Assembly (NCBI GenBank): GCA_001604135.1
Contig: LVAT01000042.1
Coordinates: forward strand, 1 to 46,941
Length of the DNA stretch: 46,941 bases
Direction: 5' to 3'
Source of the DNA: Clostridiales bacterium Firm_14
GTDB lineage: Bacteria > Bacillota > Clostridia > Saccharofermentanales > Saccharofermentanaceae
Positions within the stretch are counted from its first letter, which is position 1. Every line of letters begins with the position of its first letter. The notes below the pieces were generated by a model. That model did not search any database. It saw nothing but the letters and a program-made list of their open reading frames with translations, and was not told where the DNA came from. Position numbers and translations under genes: made by a program. This document shows, in pieces, positions 15,288 through 23,576 of this stretch.

Positions 15288-18200
15288 ATGGCAAACAGAA
15301 TCAAGGGTATTACCGTTGAGATCGGCGGCGATACCACGAAACTCAGCAAAGCCCTTGAAGGTGTCAATAAAAACATCAAAAACACGCAGACACAGCTCAA
15401 GGATGTGGAAAAGCTACTGAAGCTCGACCCGACCAATACGGAACTGCTGTCGCAGAAACAGCGATTGCTTGCCGATGCCGTATCATCGACCAGTGATAAG
15501 CTCGAAACGCTGAAGAAAGCCAGCAAACAGGCCGCCAAAACCAAAGACAATTACGACGCGTGGAAGGCAAAATACGATCCGATCAAGCAGAAGATCGGAG
15601 AGACTGAAACAAAACTCCGGGAACTGAAGGAGCAGAGCCGCATCGCCGATGAACAGCTCTCCCGCGGTGAAATTTCGCAGGAGAAATATGATGCCCTGCA
15701 AAGTGAGATCAAGCAGACCACCGATGAGCTGAACGGCTTGAAACAGCAGGCAAAGGATGTCTCTGATGAATTCGGTCATCCGATACCTCCGGAGCAGTAC
15801 GACGCACTTCAGCGTGAAATTGTTGATACGGAACAGGAACTGCGTAACCTGCAGCAGGAAGCCGCAAATTCTCAGACGGCACTTGTAAAGATTGGTGAAG
15901 CGGGAGCATCTATCGAAAAGGTCGGCGACAAAATCGCAACCGTCGGTACGAATCTGACAAAATATGTCACTGTGCCGCTTCTCGGACTCGGTACTGCTGC
16001 GGTCAAAACCACAGCAGACTTCGATGCATCCATGAGCAAGGTCTCCGCTGTATCCGGTGCGACCGGTGAGGATTTAGAGGCGCTGCGTGCAAAAGCCCGT
16101 GAGATGGGCAGCCAGACAAAATTCTCCGCATCGGAAGCTGCTGACGCCATGAACTATATGGCTATGGCAGGCTGGAAAACCGAGGATATGCTGAACGGTG
16201 TCGAGGGTATTATGAACCTCGCTGCAGCTTCCGGTGAAGACCTTGCAACGACATCGGATATTGTCACGGACGCTCTGACGGCACTTGGTATGAGTGCGGA
16301 TGATTCAGCACACTTTGCAGATATCCTCGCGGCGGCATCCTCAAATGCCAATACCAATGTTTCTCTCATGGGCGAATCTTTCAAGTATGTTGCGCCGATT
16401 GCAGGCTCTATGGGTGCGAGTGCGGAAGACCTGTCTATCGCACTCGGCCTGATGGCAAACAGCGGTATCAAGGGTTCGCAGGCTGGTAACAGTCTGAAAA
16501 ACGCTCTTGTAAACCTCACAAAGCCTACTAAACAGCAGGCTGCCGCAATGCAGCAGCTCGGTTTTATCAGCACTGAAACCATTCAGAAAATCGACTTTGA
16601 GAAGGTCGAGAAGGCAGAGCACGCTGTTGAGGATGCGACGATCTCTCTGGATAATGCACAAATCAAGCTAAACGATGCGATCAGCAAGTACGGCGAGGGC
16701 AGCACTCAGGCACAGCTTGCAAGCAATAACTACGAAAAAGCACAACTGAAACTTGCCCGTGCACAAGAGGAGCTTGCCAAAGAGCAGGAAGGTGTCTCAA
16801 AGGAGATCGCCGGGGCAAATACACTCATGACCGATGCAGACGGCAATATGCGGTCGCTCGGGGATATCATGGGTATGCTCCGTGAGAAAATGGGCAAGGT
16901 CAATGTGGAACTGACAGACGCAGAGGGCAATGCCCGTGATTTCGATGATATCGTTGCGGAACTGTCAACAACAACAGAGGGTCTTGCTCAGGCAGAGCAG
17001 ATGCAGGCGGCTGCCGCTATCTTCGGTAAGCAGAATATGGCGGGTATGCTTGCAATTATCAATGCCAGCGAGGAGGACTACAACAAACTCTCTACTGCCA
17101 TTTACGGCTGTGAAGGATCTGCAAAAGGCATGGCAGACACCATGCAGGACAACCTTGCCGGACAGATGACCATCCTGAAATCTCAGTTGCAGGAGCTTGC
17201 AATCAGCTTCGGTGAGATTCTGATGCCTGCGATCAGGTCTATTGTCAGCAAGATTCAGGCTCTAATTGATAAATTCAATGCAATGTCTCCGGCAACGAAG
17301 GAGACTATCGTGAAAATTGCACTTGTGGCGGCGGCACTGGGACCGCTGCTTCTTGTTATCGGCAAAACAATGGTCGGTATCGGCAAGCTGATGCAGCTTG
17401 TAGCGAACCTGCCTTCTATGATCGCAGGAGCGAAAGCAGCATTTTCATCCTTCGGCGCAGCTATCGGCGGTATCTCCGCGCCCGTGGTCGCTGTCATTGC
17501 AGTTGTCGCTGCACTGGTGGCGGCTTTTGTGCATTTATGGCGTACCAACGAGGACTTCCGCAATAAGATCACGGCGATCTGGAATCAGATCAAGAGCATT
17601 TTCGATAACTTCTGTCAGGGCATCGTTGACCGTGTCAATGCCCTCGGCTTTGATTTCAAAAATATCACCGAGGTCATCAAAGCTGTATGGGACGGACTCT
17701 GCAAGTTCCTGAAGCCGATCTTTGAGGGACAGTTCCAGCAGATCGCTAATATCTTCAAAGCCGTGACAGACATTATCCTGAGTATTCTGGATATTTTCGT
17801 CGGCATCTTTACCGGCGACTGGAGCAGAGTGTGGGACGGTATCAAGGGTATATTTTCTGCGGTATGGAATTTCATCAAGGATACGCTGAAAAATGCGCTG
17901 AATATGATCTGCGGTATTTTCGGCACCGATCTTGGTGAAGTAAAGGACTTCTGGGTAGGCGTCTGGACGAGCATCAAGAACTTTTTTGTAAACATCTGGA
18001 ATGGTATAAAGAACTTCGTAAGCACCGTCCTCAACGCGATCAAGAACTTTTTCACAACCATCTGGACGGGTATCAAGAACTTTTTTGTCGGTATCTGGAC
18101 GGCAATCTATAACAGCGTATCTGAGAAAATCAACCTCATCAAAACTGTTATCACGGTCGTATGGAACGCCATTCATACAGCGATCAGCACGGTGCTGAAT

Positions 18201-20165
18201 GCGATCTGGTCTGTTATCACAACTGTATGGCAGACAATTTACGACTTCATTTCGCCGCTGCTGGAGGCATTCAGGTATCTGTTTGAGACGTTTTTTGAAG
18301 CGATCCATGTAATTATCAGCCGCGTGATGGACTGGATACACGAAAAGATCACTACAACATGGGAAAACGTTAAGGCGGTCGTAACTATCGTTCTAGAGGG
18401 CATCAAGACATTTTTTGAAACGATCTGGAATGCGATCTCTACCACTGTCAGCACGGTAATGGATACCATTTCCAATGTGATCTCTACCGTATGGAATGCA
18501 ATCTCCGGCTTCATCTCGGGTATTCTGAACGCCATCTGGTCGGTGATCTCCTCTATCTGGGAGAGCATCAAAAATCATATTACCAACACGCTGAATGCGA
18601 TCCATGCGGTCGTATCTGCGGTGTGGAACGCAATCAGCGGATTTGTCAGCAGCGTCCTGAACGCTATTTCCTCTACGGTATCCAACATCTGGAACGGCAT
18701 CAAAAATACAGTCAGCACTGTCATGAACGCAATAAAAAACACTGTCTCCAATATCTGGGACAGTGTAAAATCTGCGGTCACAGAAAAGATCACTGCGATC
18801 AAGGACACTATCGTCAACGGCTTCAACGCTGCGGTGAATTTTATCAAAAACCTCGGCTCTCAGGCATTTCAGTGGGGCGCGGATATCATCAACAACATTG
18901 TCAGCGGTATCAAAAACTGTATCGGCAAGGTTGCAGACGCTGTAAAGGGCGTGGCAGATAAGATCAAGTCTTTCCTGCACTTCTCGGTACCGGATGAAGG
19001 ACCTCTGGCTGATTTTGAGAGCTGGATGCCTGACTTCATGCAGGGACTTGCGGACGGTATCAGTGAGAACGCAGGTGTTGTCGGAGATGCAGTCAATGGA
19101 TTTGCAGGAAATCTTGCAGAAACGATCAGCACTGTTATCAGGAACGCTCTGTCCAATGTTGTCACAGCGGTACAGGGCTTCATGGAACAGGTCTTTGATA
19201 CTGTAAAAATCGTCTGGGCAAATGCAAATACTGCAATTGATGCGACCATGTCACAGATCAAAAACGGTATCACAGGCGGATGGAAGGCAATTGTTTCCGT
19301 GGTTGAAAATGCGCTTGACAACATCAAAAATGTCATCGCAACGACATGGAAAGCGGCTGCGTCTGTTATTGATGCTGCATTGAACGGTATCAAAAAGATC
19401 GTAACTGCGGTATGGACAGCGATGAAAACGCTCATCAATACCGGACAGCTTGACATCAAAAATGTGATCTCAACAACATGGAATGCTGCGAAGGATGTAG
19501 TGAATACTGCGCTGAATGCGATCAGAACCGTGGTGCAGTCTGTATGGAATGCGATGCCGGATATCGTGAGAAATCCGATGAATCAGGTGAAGGACGCTGT
19601 GCTGTCTATCTGGGATAATATCCGAAACGGTATCGGCGACAGGCTCGGCGGCGTTCGTGATGCGGTCACAAATGCAATGAGGGCTGTCTATGATGCTGTC
19701 ATGGACAAAGTCAACAGCTCGTGGTTGTGGGGACGAGACCTCATGCAGAACCTGATCAACGGTCTGAACTATATGCTCGGCAATCTCATCAATACAGTTG
19801 CGGATGTAGCGCGAGCAATCAGCGATTATCTGCATTTCTCCGTTCCTGATAAGGGACCTCTGACAGAATTTGAATCCTGGATGCCGGACTTCATGAAGGG
19901 ACTGGCTGACGGTATCAACAAGAGCAAGAAGTATGTTGAGAAGGCAATTTCAGGCGTAGCGGATGCCATGACCATTGCGATGAATTCCGATTTCAATGTG
20001 GATATGTCCGGTGTGACCGGCGCAATGGTAGGCGCAGGTGGCACGACTGTTGTAAACAACTACAATAATGACAACAGCCGTACAGTGAATCAGACCAATA
20101 ATAGTCCGAAGTCGCTGTCACGGCTGGAGATCTATCGTCAGACGCGGAATGCGCTGAATGTGTGA
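15288..20165 (+). CDS. Tail tape measure protein
   Basis: 1625 residues; sets tail length and is later ejected with the DNA. Residues 1-215 are coiled coil. About 220-425 is the TP901-type tape-measure core (VTVPLLGLGTAAVKTTADFD ... DITTATDALT-like helices). About 460-520 is a further coiled coil, and a hydrophobic segment lies near 726-750. Residues 763-1167 consist of many degenerate 11- to 22-residue helical repeats built on 'TVWNAI'. The motif FSVPD-GPL--FESWMPDFM-GLADGI occurs twice, near 1230 and 1515, showing an internal duplication. Start chosen at ATG 15288, after AGGCAGGTGA. The last 117 bases are duplicated at 21098. Confidence 0.92.
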   Translation: MANRIKGITVEIGGDTTKLSKALEGVNKNIKNTQTQLKDVEKLLKLDPTNTELLSQKQRLLADAVSSTSDKLETLKKASKQAAKTKDNYDAWKAKYDPIKQKIGETETKLRELKEQSRIADEQLSRGEISQEKYDALQSEIKQTTDELNGLKQQAKDVSDEFGHPIPPEQYDALQREIVDTEQELRNLQQEAANSQTALVKIGEAGASIEKVGDKIATVGTNLTKYVTVPLLGLGTAAVKTTADFDASMSKVSAVSGATGEDLEALRAKAREMGSQTKFSASEAADAMNYMAMAGWKTEDMLNGVEGIMNLAAASGEDLATTSDIVTDALTALGMSADDSAHFADILAAASSNANTNVSLMGESFKYVAPIAGSMGASAEDLSIALGLMANSGIKGSQAGNSLKNALVNLTKPTKQQAAAMQQLGFISTETIQKIDFEKVEKAEHAVEDATISLDNAQIKLNDAISKYGEGSTQAQLASNNYEKAQLKLARAQEELAKEQEGVSKEIAGANTLMTDADGNMRSLGDIMGMLREKMGKVNVELTDAEGNARDFDDIVAELSTTTEGLAQAEQMQAAAAIFGKQNMAGMLAIINASEEDYNKLSTAIYGCEGSAKGMADTMQDNLAGQMTILKSQLQELAISFGEILMPAIRSIVSKIQALIDKFNAMSPATKETIVKIALVAAALGPLLLVIGKTMVGIGKLMQLVANLPSMIAGAKAAFSSFGAAIGGISAPVVAVIAVVAALVAAFVHLWRTNEDFRNKITAIWNQIKSIFDNFCQGIVDRVNALGFDFKNITEVIKAVWDGLCKFLKPIFEGQFQQIANIFKAVTDIILSILDIFVGIFTGDWSRVWDGIKGIFSAVWNFIKDTLKNALNMICGIFGTDLGEVKDFWVGVWTSIKNFFVNIWNGIKNFVSTVLNAIKNFFTTIWTGIKNFFVGIWTAIYNSVSEKINLIKTVITVVWNAIHTAISTVLNAIWSVITTVWQTIYDFISPLLEAFRYLFETFFEAIHVIISRVMDWIHEKITTTWENVKAVVTIVLEGIKTFFETIWNAISTTVSTVMDTISNVISTVWNAISGFISGILNAIWSVISSIWESIKNHITNTLNAIHAVVSAVWNAISGFVSSVLNAISSTVSNIWNGIKNTVSTVMNAIKNTVSNIWDSVKSAVTEKITAIKDTIVNGFNAAVNFIKNLGSQAFQWGADIINNIVSGIKNCIGKVADAVKGVADKIKSFLHFSVPDEGPLADFESWMPDFMQGLADGISENAGVVGDAVNGFAGNLAETISTVIRNALSNVVTAVQGFMEQVFDTVKIVWANANTAIDATMSQIKNGITGGWKAIVSVVENALDNIKNVIATTWKAAASVIDAALNGIKKIVTAVWTAMKTLINTGQLDIKNVISTTWNAAKDVVNTALNAIRTVVQSVWNAMPDIVRNPMNQVKDAVLSIWDNIRNGIGDRLGGVRDAVTNAMRAVYDAVMDKVNSSWLWGRDLMQNLINGLNYMLGNLINTVADVARAISDYLHFSVPDKGPLTEFESWMPDFMKGLADGINKSKKYVEKAISGVADAMTIAMNSDFNVDMSGVTGAMVGAGGTTVVNNYNNDNSRTVNQTNNSPKSLSRLEIYRQTRNALNV

Positions 20166-20166
20166 C

Positions 20167-20188
20167 GGGGTGGGCTTTTGCCTGCCCC
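20167..20188 (+). other. GC-rich hairpin after the tape measure stop
   Basis: GGGGTGGGC-TTTT-GCCTGCCCC pairs throughout with two G-T pairs. No T-run follows on either strand, so it is a weak terminator at best. It lies between converging transcripts (tape measure and the minus-strand membrane gene). Confidence 0.5.
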
Positions 20189-20203
20189 TCGTACTTACTA
20201 TGA

Positions 20204-20785
20204 TTATTTTGCTTCTTTTCTTTTCAGAATGAAAATGCACATAATCAAAAAACCAATTCCGTATCCCAGCGGTGCAATATACCAAAGAGAATTGGAGAAG
20301 AAACTTCCGATAAATCCACACAAGCATAGGATACCACAAGTGACGGAGAAGATTCTTATTGCTTTGTCTTTAATTCCAAGAAATAGTGTGATGAAAGCTG
20401 CCCCCATAAAAAAGCCCCATGCAACATAATCTATCGTCATTTCTATACTCGGAAAAGCTCCTATTTTGAAATAATCAGGGACAGTAGTTCCTTGTGATTC
20501 AAGTTTTCTGATAACACCAATGCTTGTAAAATGCGCAACAGATGTAAGAAATACTGTTCCTGACAAAGAAATAGTCATTAATCTGCGGAGAAGCGGTTTG
20601 ATTTTGAATTCTTCAGCAATCACCAAGAAAGCAATCAACATAACGATAGCACCAATCACTGTCATGAATTCCCATAGTGTCAATGCAAAATTGGTGTGCG
20701 TGATCAGAAACAACATCATTGATATGAAATATGCAATTTCTCCAATAATACCGGAAATTGCTGCTCTTTTGAAATTTACTTTCAT
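20204..20785 (-). CDS. Unrecognised multi-spanning membrane protein (cargo gene)
   Basis: 193 residues with about five to six hydrophobic segments (IIGEIAYFISMMLFLI, FMTVIGAIVMLIAFLVI, MTIDYVAWGFFMGAAFITLFL, YIAPLGYGIGFLIMCIFIL) and a basic C-terminus (KRKEAK). It faces the late operon. GATGGTGG lies before the ATG and a good promoter further up. AT-rich compared with the tail genes. Some uncharacterised DUF4386-like membrane proteins look similar, but I do not claim the family. It is the first of two cargo blocks between tape measure and Dit. Confidence 0.68.
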   Translation of the reverse strand: MKVNFKRAAISGIIGEIAYFISMMLFLITHTNFALTLWEFMTVIGAIVMLIAFLVIAEEFKIKPLLRRLMTISLSGTVFLTSVAHFTSIGVIRKLESQGTTVPDYFKIGAFPSIEMTIDYVAWGFFMGAAFITLFLGIKDKAIRIFSVTCGILCLCGFIGSFFSNSLWYIAPLGYGIGFLIMCIFILKRKEAK

Positions 20786-20824
20786 ATTTAACCACCATCT
20801 CTATTGTAATTGTTACATATTCCT

Positions 20825-20853
20825 ATTATACATCAATTACAAAGAAAAGTAAA
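20825..20853 (-). promoter_or_regulatory. Promoter of the minus-strand membrane gene
   Basis: Read on the minus strand: TTTACT, 17 bp, TATAAT. It abuts the ribosome site of the truncated Dit copy (starts at 20866), so the cargo unit ends exactly at the Dit start. Confidence 0.7.
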
Positions 20854-20865
20854 GGCGGTGATATA

Positions 20866-21097
20866 ATGTTTTTCAGCCTTCTCTTAGAAAATACAGCCGG
20901 AGATCAGCTCGACATGACAACGACCGCAAACCAGTATATGACCTCAAAGATCGAGGGGCTTTCTCCTCCGCCCGGCACGATCAGCACCTCCTCCTACGCA
21001 GGCATGGACGGCAGCTACTTGAACAATGCCTTCATCGAAAAGCGGAATGTGGTAATTCACTTTGAGATGCGTGGTGTAGGTGTAGAAGCCCGCCGCC
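20866..21097 (+). pseudogene. Truncated start of a second distal tail (Dit) gene
   Basis: The first 77 codons (MFFSLLLENTAGDQLDM ... FEMRGVGVEARR) are a diverged copy of the Dit N-terminus at 22716, about 65 of 77 residues identical with mainly conservative changes. Homology stops at GCCCGCCG and the sequence switches to the end of a tape measure gene. The open frame runs on out of register to 21117. Not functional as a tail protein. Confidence 0.88.
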
Positions 21098-21214
21098 GTT
21101 GTAAACAACTACAATAACGACAACAGCCGCACAGTGAATCAGACCAATAATAGTCCGAAATCGCTGTCGCGGCTGGAAATTTATCGTATGACGCGCAATG
21201 CGCTGAATGTGTGA
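21098..21214 (+). pseudogene. Duplicated 3' end of a second tape measure gene
   Basis: 117 bases matching the last 117 bases of the intact tape measure gene (20049-20165), ending in the same stop. I count nine base differences, of which the protein effect is a single change (IYRQTR to IYRMTR). Synonymous-biased divergence means both copies were once under selection in separate phages. Fused directly to the Dit fragment, with CCG at the joint. Confidence 0.9.
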
Positions 21215-21223
21215 TTCAGTTAT

Positions 21224-21355
21224 TTATTTTTTCTTATTATTGTGACGATTATGGTTTTGAAATTTATTATGCTGGTTAATGCTGTTCTTTGAACCTATTA
21301 TAACGAAAATAATAGCGATAATAACAGCTATGATAATCAAAAATCCAAAAACCAT
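21224..21355 (-). CDS. 43-residue single-span membrane peptide
   Basis: MVFGFLIIIAVIIAIIFVII forms one membrane helix, followed by a polar Asn/His/Lys tail (NKFQNHNRHNNKKK). GGAGGAAAAAGAATA precedes the ATG, and the start overlaps the stop of the upstream 63-residue gene by one base (TAATG), so it is the third, coupled gene of a minus-strand operon. No homologue recognised. Too short for routine gene callers, but the ribosome site and coupling support it. Confidence 0.65.
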   Translation of the reverse strand: MVFGFLIIIAVIIAIIFVIIGSKNSINQHNKFQNHNRHNNKKK

Positions 21356-21546
21356 TATTCTTTTTCCTCCTCTGCTGAAGATTTTGAGTTTTTATTCTTT
21401 GCTGCGCGTTGATTATTCTCTCTAACAAGTGCATCCATTCCTTTTTTTCTGGAAGGCGCATCTTCAATTTTGAGAAAAGCATAAGCACTTACTGCTAGTG
21501 CTGCTATAACAGCTGCAAAGCCCTTCCCAGTTATTTTATTTGCCAT
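21355..21546 (-). CDS. 63-residue protein with one N-terminal membrane helix
   Basis: MANKITGKGFAAVIAALAVSAYAFLKI gives a membrane or signal-anchor helix, then a strongly charged tail (RENNQRAAKNKNSKSSAEEEKE). CCGGAGGTGAAAA precedes the ATG, which overlaps the last codons of the 369-residue gene. The set of one large and two tiny membrane proteins suggests a small membrane-associated complex. Function unknown. Confidence 0.68.
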   Translation of the reverse strand: MANKITGKGFAAVIAALAVSAYAFLKIEDAPSRKKGMDALVRENNQRAAKNKNSKSSAEEEKE

Positions 21547-22645
21547 TATTTTTCACCTCCGGATAGTGGTTATCATATGTCAAATTTATGTGTTTTCTTG
21601 CTTTGTAGATTGTTTTTATTTCCTGTAATGTTAGTTTAACAAACGCTACTGATAACATAGGATTTATTTTTCCACCCGGTATGATTTTTTTATGTCCACG
21701 TTTTCCTTGCTGTAAGCCTTGTCCAAATGCAATTGCTGCCATTTGCATTGATATACAGGTTCCAATTGAAAGTAATTTAAAGTCTTGTTTTTTATAATTG
21801 TCCGTGTTATTGCATTTAAAGTAAACTAAGAAAAATGATTCTATTAGAAATAAAGCAGCAAAATCACTTGCTTTGAGCTTTATTCCCCAATTGTCAAGCT
21901 TTTGCATTAGTGAATTCTTGTACATGATTCCGTGAGCATTAAGATTTTCGTAATACTCATATTTTTCAAACAGCGATGAAAACGGTAAAGGAAGTCCAGC
22001 AGGAGTAAGGAGGTCTTTAGAAAAATGAACAATAGTATGCTTTAAGCAATTTACTACGCCTAATAGTTTATTGCTATTATTACCATAGAATTTCCATATC
22101 AGATCCCACATAGAAACGTTTCCTTTTGTTCCAACACCTATGAATTCTCCTATTTTTACAAGTTGTCGTTCTCCAGTTTCAATATTTTTTACTTTTATTA
22201 ATGTATCAGCGGGAATATTTTTCAATCCAAATACAGCTGGATCGTGCCCAAAAATACGATGCCCCAACCCTTCCTTAACATCAAATGGATTGTTGGTGTC
22301 ATAACACTTTGGAAGTACTTTATCAATTGCTTTTTCTAATGAGGTTCCGTGTAAATCAACTTCACGAGAAACGGCAAAAGCAAGGATTCCTAACATAATA
22401 GCTATTGTTGATTCATCTTTACTTAACATGGAAAAATAAGTGGGGTCATCTTTGGTATTCTTTTTGAAATCTTGCTTGCCAACGACTTTTAACGCTTCTT
22501 CATATAGTTCTTCATAAGATAAGTCAGTCTTAAGCTCTGAATCAGGGGTAATAGCAAGGTATTCTTGGATTGTTGATTGTTTATCAAAATATGTTTTGTT
22601 TGGAGCGATATAATTCCAACACTTTTGGACAAACTTCAATTTCAT
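21536..22645 (-). CDS. Unrecognised 369-residue protein heading a cargo operon
   Basis: Starts MKLKFVQKCWNYIAPNKTYF after TAGGAGG. Middle section has a His-rich motif GLGHRIFGHDPAVFGLKNIP (about 127-146) and later HTIVHFSKDLLTPAGLPLPF (about 204-223), both looking like conserved or metal-binding patches. Two to three hydrophobic stretches lie toward the C-terminus (AALFLIESFFLVYF, SIGTCISMQMAAIAFGQG), so it may be membrane-associated. Much more AT-rich than its neighbours, suggesting recent transfer. Own promoter, opposite to tail genes. Typical setting for an exclusion or defence cargo operon, but no family recognised. Confidence 0.68.
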   Translation of the reverse strand: MKLKFVQKCWNYIAPNKTYFDKQSTIQEYLAITPDSELKTDLSYEELYEEALKVVGKQDFKKNTKDDPTYFSMLSKDESTIAIMLGILAFAVSREVDLHGTSLEKAIDKVLPKCYDTNNPFDVKEGLGHRIFGHDPAVFGLKNIPADTLIKVKNIETGERQLVKIGEFIGVGTKGNVSMWDLIWKFYGNNSNKLLGVVNCLKHTIVHFSKDLLTPAGLPLPFSSLFEKYEYYENLNAHGIMYKNSLMQKLDNWGIKLKASDFAALFLIESFFLVYFKCNNTDNYKKQDFKLLSIGTCISMQMAAIAFGQGLQQGKRGHKKIIPGGKINPMLSVAFVKLTLQEIKTIYKARKHINLTYDNHYPEVKNNGK

Positions 22646-22674
22646 TACTAAAACCTCCTAATACTTTTTATATT

Positions 22675-22704
22675 ATTATAACATAGTAAATTTGAACAAA
22701 TCAA
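22675..22704 (-). promoter_or_regulatory. Promoter of the three-gene minus-strand cargo operon
   Basis: On the minus strand TTGATT, 18 bp, TATAAT, about 30 bases before the ATG of the 369-residue gene, with TAGGAGG in between. It lies right against the intact Dit gene's ribosome site. Confidence 0.6.
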
Positions 22705-22715
22705 GAGGTGAAACC

Positions 22716-23573
22716 ATGTTTTTTAAACTAATCCTCGAAAATGCCAACGGTGATCGTATTGACATGACCGCCACGGCAAATCAGTATATGACATCGCGGG
22801 TGGAAGGACTAAATCCTCCCACCGGAACGATCAGCACCTCCTCCTACGCAGGTATGGACGGCAGCTACCTCAACAACGCCTTTATCGAAAAGCGAAATGT
22901 CGTCATTACCTTTGAGATGCGCGGCGTGGGGGTGGAAGCCCGCCGACACCAGCTCTACAAGGTGGTAAAACCGTCCCGGTATATCAAGATCTACTATGCG
23001 ACCGCTGGCATTGACGTGTTTGCGGAGGGCTATGTGGAGACTTGCGAGGTCAGCAACTTTGAGCAGCTTGTCACCGGGCAAATCTCTATTCTCTGCCCGG
23101 ATATCTACTGGTACTCTACGGAATCCGTCATGGCATATTACAGCCAGATCACCGGAGCGTTCACGTTTCCATTCCCAACTGAGAGCAATCCTGAGCCATT
23201 TGTACTGGGCAAATACAATACGCAGAACATCATGGAAATTATAAATGACGGTGACGAGATCGGTTTTACCTTGCAGATAGAAGCCCTTGAGGACGCCAGA
23301 TCACCCACGCTGTACAATGCTGATACCGATGAATATTTGCAGATCACGGGTGATATTCTCGCAGGTGATATCATTACAGTTACCACAAAGACAGGTCATA
23401 AGACGGTATCACTCGACCGAGGCGGCGTGAAAACCAATATCATCAATCGCCTTGTTTCCGGCTCAACCTGGCTGACGCTGCGTGAAGGAAAAAACCGCTT
23501 CTATCTCCGCGGCACAGGGCTGCAAAATCTGAGAGTGACCATCGTCCACACAAATGCTTATCTAGGGGTGTGA
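22716..23573 (+). CDS. Distal tail protein (Dit, siphovirus tail component)
   Basis: 285 residues from the ATG after AAGAGGTGAAACC. The N-terminal MFFKLILENANGDRIDM and the VRYIKIYYATAGIDVFAEGYVE-like segment belong to the siphovirus Dit family, whose hexamer caps the tail tube and carries the baseplate. The C-terminal half has a galectin-like beta layout (ENFYLRGTGLQNLRVTI-like end). Its start is duplicated at 20866. Followed four bases later by the Gp37-like gene. Confidence 0.87.
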   Translation: MFFKLILENANGDRIDMTATANQYMTSRVEGLNPPTGTISTSSYAGMDGSYLNNAFIEKRNVVITFEMRGVGVEARRHQLYKVVKPSRYIKIYYATAGIDVFAEGYVETCEVSNFEQLVTGQISILCPDIYWYSTESVMAYYSQITGAFTFPFPTESNPEPFVLGKYNTQNIMEIINDGDEIGFTLQIEALEDARSPTLYNADTDEYLQITGDILAGDIITVTTKTGHKTVSLDRGGVKTNIINRLVSGSTWLTLREGKNRFYLRGTGLQNLRVTIVHTNAYLGV

Positions 23574-23576
23574 TAT

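Noticed and set aside
18000-18800. Repeats in the tape measure region as a CRISPR array or tandem DNA repeat
   Set aside because: Repeats are degenerate at DNA level, in frame, and encode helical W-N-A-I units; there are no regular spacers.
21276-21488. 70-codon minus-strand frame overlapping the tiny membrane genes
   Set aside because: No ribosome site, different frame from the two coupled small genes that do have good sites.
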